Below, in pieces: positions 16,463 through 25,432 of a stretch of DNA of 64,000 nt. Source of the stretch: JAGTQI01 sp038868115 (GTDB taxonomy: Archaea > Thermoproteota > Bathyarchaeia > Bathyarchaeales > Bathycorpusculaceae). The DNA lies in NCBI GenBank assembly GCA_038868115.1, contig JAWBXA010000001.1, positions 53,466-117,465 on the forward strand, given 5' to 3'. The notes beneath the pieces were generated by a model that had not been told where the DNA came from, searched no databases, and was given only the letters and a program-made list of their open reading frames with translations. The position numbers and the translations under genes were made by a program. Each line of letters begins with the position of its first letter. The stretch's first letter is position 1.

Positions 16463-17566
16463 TTAACCAACCAGACGGGAAACAGCCTTGCCTATAAAGT
16501 CTATCTGCTCCGCTGTAACACCCGGATGAACTGGTAGGGAAAGCACTTGTTCTGAAGCTTTTTCCGTTTCGGTAAGCCTCTTTTTTGCAAACCTACGGTA
16601 ATATGGCATTAGGTGAATGGGCAATGGATAGTATACCTCTGCACCTATGCCTTCCCTCCTCAAATTTTCAATAATAGCGTCTCGCCTCGCCCTGTCCGCA
16701 TCTTTAACTCTTATTGTGTAAAGGTACCAGCTGTTTCTGCACCCTTTAGGCTCGCCTGGAAGCTGAACGTTAGTAACACTGCTTAGATTTGCTGTGAGTC
16801 TTTCAGCGTTTTCCCTTCGCTTAGCCAAAAAAATGGGCAGCTTCCTTAGCTGTACAATGCCTATTGCCGCTTCAATTTCCGGCATGCGGTAGTTGTGTCC
16901 CAAAATGATGGACTTGTACTTTTCTTTCTCGCCATGGCTTCTAATAAGCCTCAAAGTTTCAGCAATTTCATTAGCATTTGTGGTTATCATGCCGCCTTCT
17001 CCTGTCGTCATATTTTTGCTCGCATAAAAACTCCAACATGCAACATCTGCATAAGCGCCAACCGGTTTTCCTTTGTAGACTGCACCATGAGCTTGAGCTG
17101 CATCCTCAATAACCTTCAACCCATGTTTATCAGCCATCTCCCTTATCGGTTTTAGGTCTGCAGGAGAACCATAAAGGTCTACTGCAATTACTGCCCTTGT
17201 CTTTTTTGTCAGTGCTTTTTCAATGGCTTCTGGTGAAACATTGTAAGTTTCTGGATCTATGTCAACAAAAACTGGGTTTGCCCCAGCCATCACAACGGCT
17301 TCTGCCGTCGCCACAAAGGTGAAACTTGGCAAAATTACTTCGTCGCCCCGTTTTATGCCGGCGGCGACGATAGCCATATGTAAGGCTGCTGTTCCACTGT
17401 TCACGGCTATAGCATGCTTCGTTCCAACAAGCCTTGAAAACTCCTCCTCAAACTGCCTAACCATCGGTCCAGCGCCAAACGCGTGGGTTAGAACGCAACT
17501 TTTCAAGACCTTTATAACAGCTTCTATCTCTTCTTCGCCTATTTGCGGAGCATTTATCGGAATCAC
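16463..17566 (-). CDS. DegT/DnrJ/EryC1/StrS family sugar aminotransferase
   Basis: A fold-type I PLP enzyme of 367 residues that typically adds an amino group to a nucleotide-linked keto-sugar. Motifs: AVNSGTAALHMAI, PSFTFVATAEAV, VIEDAAQAHGA, the PLP lysine in SFYASKNMTTGEGG, and GHNYRMPEIEAAIG. Length is typical. It stands alone with no sugar epimerase or glycosyltransferase next to it, so the sugar is not inferable. Confidence 0.92.
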   Translation of the reverse strand: MIPINAPQIGEEEIEAVIKVLKSCVLTHAFGAGPMVRQFEEEFSRLVGTKHAIAVNSGTAALHMAIVAAGIKRGDEVILPSFTFVATAEAVVMAGANPVFVDIDPETYNVSPEAIEKALTKKTRAVIAVDLYGSPADLKPIREMADKHGLKVIEDAAQAHGAVYKGKPVGAYADVACWSFYASKNMTTGEGGMITTNANEIAETLRLIRSHGEKEKYKSIILGHNYRMPEIEAAIGIVQLRKLPIFLAKRRENAERLTANLSSVTNVQLPGEPKGCRNSWYLYTIRVKDADRARRDAIIENLRREGIGAEVYYPLPIHLMPYYRRFAKKRLTETEKASEQVLSLPVHPGVTAEQIDFIGKAVSRLVG

Positions 17567-17780
17567 AGCATATCCTCGCTATTTTGCTGTTTTCTATAAA
17601 AAACCGAATTTATTAAAATTTGCCAAAACAACTGTGTCTTAGGTCCTGTTTGCGGCTAGTGAGACCTTACAAACACGTATCCTTAAATTTTTTCCGTAGT
17701 ATTGTGGAAAAAGTAAGTATTGAAAAATGTTAGCGCATAGAACTGGTATTTACGTTATAGCTGCCACTTGAATGCCGCCC

Positions 17781-19148
17781 TTAAGGATCATTTACAATTG
17801 CTGGAACTTCAATTTTCTCAGGCTCATAATCCACGAGTTTTCCTGCCAAGAACTGTTCATAAGCGCCTAAATCTAATAGTCCATGTCCGCTATAGTTCAT
17901 GGCAATAACCTTTTTTTCACCGGTTTTTCGACACCGCAAGGCTTCGTCTATGACGAATTTCAGGCTGTGGGCTGTCTCAGGCGCTATTATGAGTCCCTCA
18001 GCTTGAGCTAAAATGTGGGCTGCTTGAAAAACTTCGGTTTGGTGGTAAGCGACTGAACGCATATATCCCTTATAGATTAGATAGGATATCGAAGGTGCCA
18101 TACCGTGATACCTTAAGCCTCCGGCATGAATTGGAGGACACGCATAGCCGTGTCCTATTGTGAGCATTTTAAGCAGCGGCGTCATTTTAGCCGTATCGCC
18201 GAAATCGTATGTGTAAACTCCTTTAGTTGTGTGGGGGACGGCCTTGGACTCGCAAGCTACAAACTCTGTTTCGGTTTTGCCCTTAAGTTTATCCATCATG
18301 AACGGGTAGCAGAAACCGGCATAGTTGGAGCCTCCACCTATGCATCCGCAGACCACGTCTGGGTACTCGCCGATAATCTCAAACTGTTTTTTGGCTTCCA
18401 ATCCTACAATTGTCTGGTGCAACAGCACATGGTTTAAAACAGAACCTAAAGAGTACCTTGTGTCTTCATGTGTCATTGTGTCTTCTATGGCTTCGCTTAT
18501 GGCAATACCCAAAGTTCCAGGATGATTCGGGTTTTCCTTCAAGAGCTTCCTGCCAAAGTTTGTCTGGTCGCTCGGTGAAGGAAACATCTCAGCACCATAC
18601 AGTTGTGCTATGGTTCTTCTCCCGGGTTTCTGTTGGTAGCTTACGCGAACCATGTATATGCGGCACTTTAAGCCGAAAATTGTACACGCGAAGGCTAGTG
18701 CAGTACCCCACTGTCCAGCACCAGTCTCGGTCACAAGCCTCTTTATCCCTTGTTCCTTGTTGTAGTAGGCTTGGGCTATAGCAGTATTTGTCTTGTGGCT
18801 TCCAGTTGGGCTAAAATTCTCACATTTAAAGTAAATTTTCGCCGGAGTTTTAAGAAATTTTTCAAGTCTTCTCGCTCTATAAAGCGGTGTTGGACGGGGT
18901 AGTCGCAAATAAGCGTCTAAAACTTCCTCTGGAACCTTTATGAAGCGTTCCGTAGAAACCTCTTGCCTAATTAGCTCCTTTGCAAATATTCTCTCTAAGA
19001 GTTTTGGATCTATTGGTTTTAAGGTTGTGGGGTCTAATGGCGGTGGAAGAGGTTCCGGTAAATCTGCTTGAATGTTGTACCACGAAGTTGGAATTTCATC
19101 CGCATCTAGCACTACAAAGTATTCACTTTTCTGAAACTTAAAGCCCAT
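17781..19148 (-). CDS. trpB2: Tryptophan synthase beta chain, TrpB2 type
   Basis: PLP enzyme condensing indole and serine to tryptophan. The long TrpB2 form (about 455 residues) has the characteristic WYNIQADLPEPLPPPLDP segment, the PLP lysine in NFSPTGSHKTNTA, and the phosphate-binding GGGSNYAGF. The frame opens at 19205, but the likely TATA box lies at 19204-19215, so the ATG at 19148 (or, if leaderless, 19187) is the plausible start. No trpA is nearby, which is common for trpB2. Divergent from an ACT-domain regulator. Confidence 0.95.
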   Translation of the reverse strand: MGFKFQKSEYFVVLDADEIPTSWYNIQADLPEPLPPPLDPTTLKPIDPKLLERIFAKELIRQEVSTERFIKVPEEVLDAYLRLPRPTPLYRARRLEKFLKTPAKIYFKCENFSPTGSHKTNTAIAQAYYNKEQGIKRLVTETGAGQWGTALAFACTIFGLKCRIYMVRVSYQQKPGRRTIAQLYGAEMFPSPSDQTNFGRKLLKENPNHPGTLGIAISEAIEDTMTHEDTRYSLGSVLNHVLLHQTIVGLEAKKQFEIIGEYPDVVCGCIGGGSNYAGFCYPFMMDKLKGKTETEFVACESKAVPHTTKGVYTYDFGDTAKMTPLLKMLTIGHGYACPPIHAGGLRYHGMAPSISYLIYKGYMRSVAYHQTEVFQAAHILAQAEGLIIAPETAHSLKFVIDEALRCRKTGEKKVIAMNYSGHGLLDLGAYEQFLAGKLVDYEPEKIEVPAIVNDP

Positions 19149-19203
19149 CACTGCCACGCTGAACGTTTTAGTACATTTAAGCACCATAGTAAAACGACCG
19201 AAC

Positions 19204-19215
19204 ATATTTATACTT
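19204..19215. promoter_or_regulatory. Overlapping TATA elements of trpB2 and the divergent regulator
   Basis: The minus strand reads AGTATAAATATG (trpB2 direction) and the plus strand reads TATTTATACT (regulator direction) over the same bases. This puts both predicted transcription starts within about 30 bases on each side and implies coordinated control. Confidence 0.55.
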
Positions 19216-19218
19216 TAT

Positions 19219-19234
19219 TGCACAAAAAAGTGCA
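19219..19234. promoter_or_regulatory. Perfect inverted repeat TGCAC-N6-GTGCA, candidate operator
   Basis: TGCAC at 19219-19223 and GTGCA at 19230-19234 are separated by six A. The element lies between the shared TATA region and the regulator's ATG at 19248, overlapping the expected transcription start of the regulator and the BRE side of the trpB2 promoter. The regulator encoded next door is the obvious candidate ligand; this is inference. Confidence 0.5.
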
Positions 19235-19247
19235 TTAGGAGAGAAAC

Positions 19248-19751
19248 ATGTGGGACAAAATAAAACGACACTTTGAAAACTATCCTGAACGCTTAAAAGT
19301 AGCCAGAATCCTCGTAGAAAATGGACTAAGCATAAAAGATGGAAAAATATACTTAAATGAGATCGAGATTCCGCCAACTCGCATAGCCAGAGTGGCAGGC
19401 GTAGATAGAAGAACGGTAAACGAAACAATAAACACCATAAGAGCGAACCGCGAACTCCGACTAATCTTCGAAGGCTTAAGGTCAGCTGGGCACTCCCTAA
19501 AAGAGATAGCAAAACACTTAGAACTCGGCGTAGTAGAAATAACCCCGGTAAACGCTAGAATACCCGGCATATTGGCAAATTCAGCTATGATATTGGCTAA
19601 AAACGGCTTAAGTATAAGGCAGGCAATAGTTGATGATCCAGAACTTTCACCAGAACCGAAGTTAACGCTTATTGTAGAGAAAAAAGTTCCAGGTGAGCTT
19701 ATCCCCGAATTCTTGAAAGTTAACGGTGTTGCCAAAGTGTCTATCTACTAA
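19248..19751 (+). CDS. HTH and ACT domain regulator of amino-acid metabolism (COG2150-like)
   Basis: 167 residues. Residues about 40-65 form a helix-turn-helix (TRIARVAGVDRRTVNETI); residues about 98-167 have an ACT-like ligand-binding fold (EITPVNARIPGILANSAMI, LTLIVEKKVPGELIPEFL). ACT domains usually bind amino acids, so with trpB2 divergently next to it the likely effector is tryptophan. Methanothermobacter TrpY is a known archaeal precedent for a Trp-responsive repressor that controls itself and trp genes. Ribosome-binding site AGGAGAG precedes the ATG. Confidence 0.85.
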   Translation: MWDKIKRHFENYPERLKVARILVENGLSIKDGKIYLNEIEIPPTRIARVAGVDRRTVNETINTIRANRELRLIFEGLRSAGHSLKEIAKHLELGVVEITPVNARIPGILANSAMILAKNGLSIRQAIVDDPELSPEPKLTLIVEKKVPGELIPEFLKVNGVAKVSIY

Positions 19752-19827
19752 AAGTTTGGGATTTTGAGTCCATCCAGCTGCCGCTGAACCGAATTGAAAC
19801 ACTAGCTTCATATTAGACAAAGGAAAC

Positions 19828-20159
19828 TTAACGTTTAACGACTACAGCAATTTTCTTGCCGACGAATTTTGTAATGGCGGCTTCTTGTATTGCCAAACTG
19901 GGTAACTTTAAAGATTATTATTTCTTTATCGTTAGTTCGTCGGATTTTTGCATAGAATGATTTCGCCTAACTCAGCGCAAATGTGCTTCCGCGATAGTTC
20001 CTCCGGAGTATGCGCCCATTGGAAGATACTTCATTTTTCACATAATAGTTGTTCGTTCTGTAGAATTGCTTCTCTAAATATGCCCTTTGAGGCTTCTTCA
20101 ACGATGTCTATAGCCTCTTGCATAAAACGTTGGATGTCAGCGTCGCTAATAAAAAGCAT
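19828..20159 (-). pseudogene. Decayed ornithine cyclodeaminase/alanine dehydrogenase-family gene
   Basis: Starting 14 bases after the racemase stop, an ATG at 20159 opens the typical N-terminus MLFISDADIQRFMQEAID, which ends at a TGA (20031-20033). Further along, in other frames, lie family C-terminal pieces: KHICAELGEIILCKNPTN, then NDKEIIIFK, then LAIQEAAITKFVGKK with its stop at 19828. The central NAD-binding domain (about 200 residues) is missing and at least one stop and two frameshifts separate the rest. The remains cover about 330 of an expected 970 bases. Ornithine cyclodeaminase makes proline, so the pair with the racemase was probably a proline or hydroxyproline pathway operon. Confidence 0.8.
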
Positions 20160-20173
20160 TGAACAAGGGGCTC

Positions 20174-21181
20174 CTAGCCCAACAGGAAACCATATTTTAT
20201 CGGGTCGTCTTTTTCTAGTATACACTGCTGTAAACCTATTATGTATGCCCTTGCAGAAAGCTTTGGCACTACTGCCTCATATTTGCCAACTTTAGTTTCT
20301 CGACAAATTTCGCCAAGCATTGTTAAGTCTGGATGGACTAGGCTCTCAACGATTAGACGATCTCCCATCTTGAATTTTCCTTTGGCCCAAAGCATTGCTA
20401 ACTTGGCACTAACAGAGGTCCCAGCTGGTGAAACGCATATCATATCCGCGTAGACATTTGCGTGTCTAGCATGATGCTTGGATTTAATGGGTTTAGCTGA
20501 AAAAGTTACAAGTTCAATCTTATTCAATTCTGGATTTTCGGGATGTTTTACTTTTATTTGCTGGTTCGCGGCATTAAGTATTCTCATGCCGACTTGGATT
20601 ACTTCGCGTGCGTTTTCCGGTTTAACTTGAACATTGACATCATCCGGGTTAACAAACGCGTAATAAAGTCCACCGAAAGCTACGTCCACATCGATTTCGC
20701 CAACATCTGGAACCTTGACCTTCTTTGTGCCCTCGTAGAAGGATGGAATTCCTTCAAAAGATATCTCTTGAACTTCACCTTCCTCAACCTTTGCTTCCAC
20801 CTTAACGAGTCCGGCGGCGGTATCAAGGGTTATTTCGGTTATTGGTTCTTTAACATCAACCATGCCCTGCTCAATTAAAACTTTCGCCACGGAGAAGGTG
20901 CTATCTCCACAAGAGTTGAAGTAGCCGCCAGTATACATAAATATCACACCGTAGTCTGCCTTTGGATTTGCTGGTTCAGTGATTATAGCACCCAATATCC
21001 CCGAGAAGCCCCTCGGCTGCATCATTAGGGCTTTTCTCCAGTTGTCAAAATACTCTTTGCAATACTGCGTCTTCTCCCACATTGTTTTGCCCGGAATTCG
21101 TGGAAAGCCACTCACAACAACTTTAGTTGTTTCACCAGAAGAATGAGTTTCAACAACCGTTATCACTTTACTAACCTTCAT
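20174..21181 (-). CDS. Proline racemase superfamily protein with atypical active site
   Basis: 335 residues from the ATG at 21181 (frame open to 21241), with the racemase superfamily plan: ETHSSGETTKVVVSGFP at the start, a first catalytic loop FNSCGDSTFSV and a second loop CVSPAGTSVSAKLA. Canonical enzymes have MCGH in loop one and DRSPCGTG in loop two. Here Cys91 is kept, the following His is Asp93, and the second Cys is Ala253. A two-base racemase mechanism therefore seems unlikely; dehydratase-type relatives also lack the second Cys (they have Thr). Substrate unknown. A decayed cyclodeaminase gene follows. Confidence 0.85.
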   Translation of the reverse strand: MKVSKVITVVETHSSGETTKVVVSGFPRIPGKTMWEKTQYCKEYFDNWRKALMMQPRGFSGILGAIITEPANPKADYGVIFMYTGGYFNSCGDSTFSVAKVLIEQGMVDVKEPITEITLDTAAGLVKVEAKVEEGEVQEISFEGIPSFYEGTKKVKVPDVGEIDVDVAFGGLYYAFVNPDDVNVQVKPENAREVIQVGMRILNAANQQIKVKHPENPELNKIELVTFSAKPIKSKHHARHANVYADMICVSPAGTSVSAKLAMLWAKGKFKMGDRLIVESLVHPDLTMLGEICRETKVGKYEAVVPKLSARAYIIGLQQCILEKDDPIKYGFLLG

Positions 21182-21291
21182 ACAGATTCCCCTACGGAGA
21201 TAACTGTTAAGGAGGACATTGAATATAAAAACCTTAAGCATAAAGTTTTAAAGGTTTAGGAGAAGATATGCGTGCTTAAATGGTGACTTAA

Positions 21292-23130
21292 ATGTATGGA
21301 TGGAATGGCAAGATTTTAAGAGTAAACCTTTCAAAGAAAAAAGTTGAAGCTGAGGATTGCGATGCCGATTTTGCGTTAAAATATATCGGTGGAAGAGGTT
21401 TCGCCGCAAAGATTCTCTTCGATGAGTTAAAACCAGGAACGGATCCCCTTGGTCCAGAAAATAAACTTGTAGTCGCTGCCGGTCCACTGACTGGACTTCC
21501 TGGACCAAGTTTAGGAAAGCTGGTTATAGCTGCTAAAAGTCCGCTTACTGGGGGTTACGGAGATGGAAATGCTGGGACTATGGCTGCTGTGCAAATGCGT
21601 AAAGCGGGCTTTGACGCTCTTGTTATTGACGGAAAAGCCGAAAAGCCCGTTTACATTTACGTAGACGAGGAAAAGGCCCACATTTTGAGCGCAGACGGCT
21701 TGTGGGGCAAAACAACTTTTGAGGCGGAGAAGACACTAAAAGAGGTGCATGGAAAAGACATCGGAGTGCTCGTCATAGGACCCGGCGGGGAAAACATGGT
21801 TAGATACGCAACGGTTGTTTCACAGGAGGGACGTGCTGGCGGCAGGCCAGGAATGGGTGCTGTCCTGGGCTCTAAAAAGGTTAAGGCTATAGTCTTTAAA
21901 GGTTCAAAAGATATCCCCTTAGCAGACCCGGATGGTTATGATAAGCTTGTTAAGGAAGCTTATGACGATATTAAAAGCAGAAACTATTATGGCTTCTGGA
22001 TAAGACAGGGAACTATGGCAACTATAGATTGGGCTAATGAAAATAGTGTTTTGCCCACTAATAACTTTAGAGAGGGCGTTTTTGAGTTCAGTAATCTAAT
22101 AAATGGTTTTGCGATGGAGGCAGCTAAGGTTAAACGCAGAGGATGCCCCTACTGCAATATGGCGTGCGGAAACGTTGTCCTTGACTGCGAAGGAAGAGAG
22201 TCTGAGCTTGACTATGAGAATGTCGCCATGCTAGGTTCCAACATTGGATTGGGACACCTTGGAAAAGTTTCTGTTTTAAATAGGATTGCAGACGAACTTG
22301 GCATAGACACCATATCTTTGGGCAATACTATAGGATTTGCAATGGAAGCAACCGAGAAAGGACTGATTAAGGACGGGGTGGAATGGGGAGACTTTGAAGA
22401 AGTGAAAAGCCTAATTTATGATATTGCATATCGTCGAGAGAACCTTGGAAACCTATTAGCTGAAGGAGTCATGCGAATAAGCCAAAAACTAGGTGGAGAC
22501 TCGCAAAACTGGGCTATGCATGTTAAAGGACTTGAAGCATCAGCTTATGACTGCCATACAGTTCCCGGAATGGCCCTAGCCTTTGCAACATCATCTATAG
22601 GAGCCCACCATAAAGAAGCTTGGATCATCGCATGGGAGATAAAAACAGATAGAGAAGGATACACGGAAGCCAAAGTGGACAAAGTAATAGAATTCCAGAG
22701 GATAAGGGGGGGAATGTTTGAAGCCCTCGTTGCATGTCGACTACCATGGATTGAGCTCGGTTTTCCACTGGAGTGGTATCAGAGGCTCATGAAAGCTGCT
22801 ACCGGCTTGGAGATATCTCTTGAAGACATGCTTTACAAAGTAGCTGATAGGATATACGCCCTAATAAGGGCTTTCTGGGTAAGGGAGTTCGGCCAAAATT
22901 GGAGCCGCTTAATGGATTATCCGCCGAAACGCTGGTTTATAGATCCCATCACAAAGGGTCCTCAAAGGGGGAAAACGCTTGACCAAACAAGGTTCGACAT
23001 GCTTCTTGACATGTACTACGCAAAACGTGGATGGGATAAAAGGGGAATACCAACACTGACAACCTTTGAGAAACTCGGCTTAAAGGACATTGCGGAACAA
23101 CTATCGAAAACTGTTACTTTAACTCAATAA
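21292..23130 (+). CDS. aor: Aldehyde:ferredoxin oxidoreductase, tungsten pterin type
   Basis: Oxidises aldehydes to carboxylic acids with ferredoxin as acceptor, or runs the reverse. 612 residues, the usual length. N-terminal pterin-binding domain with IGGRGFAAKILFDEL, GPLTGLPGPS and GRAGGRPGMGAVLGSKK; the 4Fe-4S cluster motif RRGCPYCNMACGN (CxxCxxxC) with a fourth Cys plausible in VACRLPW. Soluble, cytoplasmic, oxygen-sensitive in known members. Divergent from the racemase gene, with TTTTAAAG near 21244 as a possible promoter. It implies pterin synthesis; a MoaD-like gene is at 7719. Confidence 0.95.
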   Translation: MYGWNGKILRVNLSKKKVEAEDCDADFALKYIGGRGFAAKILFDELKPGTDPLGPENKLVVAAGPLTGLPGPSLGKLVIAAKSPLTGGYGDGNAGTMAAVQMRKAGFDALVIDGKAEKPVYIYVDEEKAHILSADGLWGKTTFEAEKTLKEVHGKDIGVLVIGPGGENMVRYATVVSQEGRAGGRPGMGAVLGSKKVKAIVFKGSKDIPLADPDGYDKLVKEAYDDIKSRNYYGFWIRQGTMATIDWANENSVLPTNNFREGVFEFSNLINGFAMEAAKVKRRGCPYCNMACGNVVLDCEGRESELDYENVAMLGSNIGLGHLGKVSVLNRIADELGIDTISLGNTIGFAMEATEKGLIKDGVEWGDFEEVKSLIYDIAYRRENLGNLLAEGVMRISQKLGGDSQNWAMHVKGLEASAYDCHTVPGMALAFATSSIGAHHKEAWIIAWEIKTDREGYTEAKVDKVIEFQRIRGGMFEALVACRLPWIELGFPLEWYQRLMKAATGLEISLEDMLYKVADRIYALIRAFWVREFGQNWSRLMDYPPKRWFIDPITKGPQRGKTLDQTRFDMLLDMYYAKRGWDKRGIPTLTTFEKLGLKDIAEQLSKTVTLTQ

Positions 23131-23289
23131 CCCTTTTTATTTTAAGTTTAAATTTAAAGATGTTTATTTTTAAAGGTTGTTTGGCTATTTACTTACCTGA
23201 CCCTTCTGTGTTGTATAAATTTGCTCTAAATTTTACATTAAATTTCGAAAACCAAGTCGTTTTATTTACAACACGAAGGATTTAATTAA

Positions 23290-24036
23290 TTACAGCTCCT
23301 TAGTGTGAATATAGAACGCTAGAAGAAACAGTACGTATCCCAGGTGAAAGAAAAGTTCAAGTGGATGACCTGGATAATAAGTTTCTTGCGCGTTTGTAAT
23401 GCCGAATAAAACATCTGCAACAATGGTTGACAACAAACCAGAATTAATTGATAGCCACGATTTACCTAAGCTTCCCTTAAGGAAGATTGTAAGCCCTAAA
23501 ATTGCTAGGAATAGCATAAAAATGTCAAAGGAAACATAAGCAACATCAAAGAACATCGCAACTATGTCTTCCTCTAACGTCATAATAGGTGTTATCAAAG
23601 CAACGGATGCAGGAATGCCTAAGCTAAGAAATATTCCAACAGCAATGCCTATTGTGCTTTTCGACAAAACTGACCAGAATGTTCTTAAGTATATTAACAG
23701 TGCGGCTGACAAAGGGATATAACCGCATAACCAAAAGATATCCGCTATTGACGGAAATGGTACTTCAACATTTAAAATAAGAGTGTAGATGGCCCAACAC
23801 GTTTCGCCAAGAAACCAAAGCGCCAACCATAAAGTGAAAAAAGGCCACACAATAGAGTAATACGTTTTAAGATCACCGCTATACTTTTTCAAAGCAAAAA
23901 CTGAAAAAATGAGCGCAGCGCCTGCAATAAAAGGCGGGAAAGCATTAGAGAAAATTGATATAAAATTAGGATAAAAGCCTTGAAAAGCATAAAGTAACGT
24001 TAAGCCAAAAACTATAGCTAGGCAAATTTTATACAT
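23290..24036 (-). CDS. Multi-spanning membrane protein resembling sensor N-terminal domains
   Basis: About 248 residues (ATG 24036; TTG at 24045 also in frame) with seven or eight hydrophobic helices. The motif ETCWAIYTLILNVEVPFP followed by SIADIFWLCGYIPL resembles the P-S-x-A-D segment of the 7TM regions found in front of GGDEF or histidine-kinase domains, but no output domain is present. The last helix ends at FYIHTKEL. Function unknown; no obvious operon partner. Confidence 0.75.
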   Translation of the reverse strand: MYKICLAIVFGLTLLYAFQGFYPNFISIFSNAFPPFIAGAALIFSVFALKKYSGDLKTYYSIVWPFFTLWLALWFLGETCWAIYTLILNVEVPFPSIADIFWLCGYIPLSAALLIYLRTFWSVLSKSTIGIAVGIFLSLGIPASVALITPIMTLEEDIVAMFFDVAYVSFDIFMLFLAILGLTIFLKGSLGKSWLSINSGLLSTIVADVLFGITNAQETYYPGHPLELFFHLGYVLFLLAFYIHTKEL

Positions 24037-24271
24037 TGCTTGCAATAATCATACGCCTCGACACTTCATTAAAACGTAAATCAAACCTATGAGTCAAATT
24101 AAAGATTTCGAAGTCTAAATTTATATTTTAAATCAATTTTTATTTTACGCACATTACTCATATTTCTTTGGCTTAGCCATGTTTTCCTAAATTTTGCCTC
24201 TTTGCATATACTAAAAGCATCTGGACAAAAACTCTTAATACTACATTAACAGCCCTAAATGCAAGAGCGTT

Positions 24272-24289
24272 AACCGTTTTAAACGGGTT
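24272..24289 (+). promoter_or_regulatory. Imperfect inverted repeat in front of the KorA gene
   Basis: AACCGTTT followed by TAAACGGGTT (one unpaired G) ends six bases before the ATG at 24295. It could be an operator or a small hairpin over the initiation region; no stronger evidence. Confidence 0.3.
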
Positions 24290-24294
24290 TCGAG

Positions 24295-25431
24295 ATGAAT
24301 AACAAAAATGGGAAAAGAACCTTTCTGCAAGGAAGCGAGGCATGCGTTGAAGCTGCGTTAATTGCTGGCTGCAGGTTTTTCGCTGGTTATCCTATATCAC
24401 CAGCCAATGAAATTGCTGAGCACATGGCGATGCGTCTTCCAAAAGCTGGCGGTATATTCCTGCAGATGGAGGACGAATTAGCTTCTATTGGGGCTGTTGT
24501 TGGTGCAAGCTGGTGCGGTGTTAAGGCTATGACTGCCACCTCCGGTCCAGGGTTTAGTTTGATGCAGGAAACCATCGGCTGGGCTTTTATGACTGAAACT
24601 CCATGTGTTATTGTTAACGTTCAAAGGGTTGGTCCCGGCACCGGACAGGCGACCAAGTGTGCGCAGGGCGATGTTATGCAGGCGCGGTGGGGAACTCATG
24701 GTGATTATATGGCTGTTTCGTTATGCCCTAACTCCGTCCAAGAGGTTTTTGAGCTTACAATTAGGGCGTTTAATCTCGCGGAAAAATATCGCACTCCGGT
24801 CACTTTGTTAGTAGATGAGGCTACCGTGCATCTTCGGGAGCATTTGGTTATACCACCATTGGAAAGCATAGAAATAGTCAACCGCAAAAAGCCCCAAGCT
24901 GGGGAGCAGGTCTTCTTCGGCTTGGAAAGTGTGGCGCCCATGCCGTCCATAGGCGAAGGGTTTAATGTGGCTGTTACCGGCTCAACCCACGACGAGAAGG
25001 GGGTTAGGTTTACCGCCGACCCGGTGGTGCACAGGCGCGTGATAGAGGCAATTAACAACAAGATAAAGAAGAACACTGATTATATTGTGGAAGTGGAAAG
25101 CTGTAACATTGAAGATTGCAAGGTGGGCATAGTAGCCTACGGCATCACCTCAAGGGCAATCTACGAGGCAGTGGAAGAAGCTGAAAAACAGGGCGTAAAA
25201 GTTGGCTATGTCCGCCTAAAAACCCTTTGGCCCTTTCCAGAGAAGCCAGTGCTGAGGCTTGCGGAAAACGCCGAAAAAATAATTGTGCCTGAAATGAATT
25301 TGGGGCAAATAGTCAACGAGGTTAAAAGGGTTGCAGGCTGCACAGAGGTTGTCCCACTTAACAAGATAGGCGGCGGCGAACTAATCACACCAGAAGAAAT
25401 TTTGGAAAAAATTCTGAAGGAGGTAAAATAG
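24295..25431 (+). CDS. korA: 2-oxoacid:ferredoxin oxidoreductase alpha subunit
   Basis: Alpha subunit (378 residues) of an enzyme that oxidatively decarboxylates 2-oxoacids to acyl-CoA with reduction of ferredoxin, or carboxylates in reverse. Family landmarks are GYPISPANEIAEHM, TSGPGFSLMQE and RVGPGTGQATK, then the C-terminal domain with ITSRAIYEAVEEAEKQG and PEMNLGQIVNEVKR. The gamma domain is not fused. Followed 1 base later by the beta gene. Motifs are closest to 2-oxoglutarate-type enzymes, but substrate is not certain. Confidence 0.93.
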   Translation: MNNKNGKRTFLQGSEACVEAALIAGCRFFAGYPISPANEIAEHMAMRLPKAGGIFLQMEDELASIGAVVGASWCGVKAMTATSGPGFSLMQETIGWAFMTETPCVIVNVQRVGPGTGQATKCAQGDVMQARWGTHGDYMAVSLCPNSVQEVFELTIRAFNLAEKYRTPVTLLVDEATVHLREHLVIPPLESIEIVNRKKPQAGEQVFFGLESVAPMPSIGEGFNVAVTGSTHDEKGVRFTADPVVHRRVIEAINNKIKKNTDYIVEVESCNIEDCKVGIVAYGITSRAIYEAVEEAEKQGVKVGYVRLKTLWPFPEKPVLRLAENAEKIIVPEMNLGQIVNEVKRVAGCTEVVPLNKIGGGELITPEEILEKILKEVK

Positions 25432-25432
25432 A

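Noticed and set aside
20031..20225. A genuine 64-residue protein starting at 20225
   Set aside because: Its first 22 codons overlap the racemase end in another frame; the rest matches the ornithine cyclodeaminase N-terminus, so it is the start of the pseudogene at 20159.
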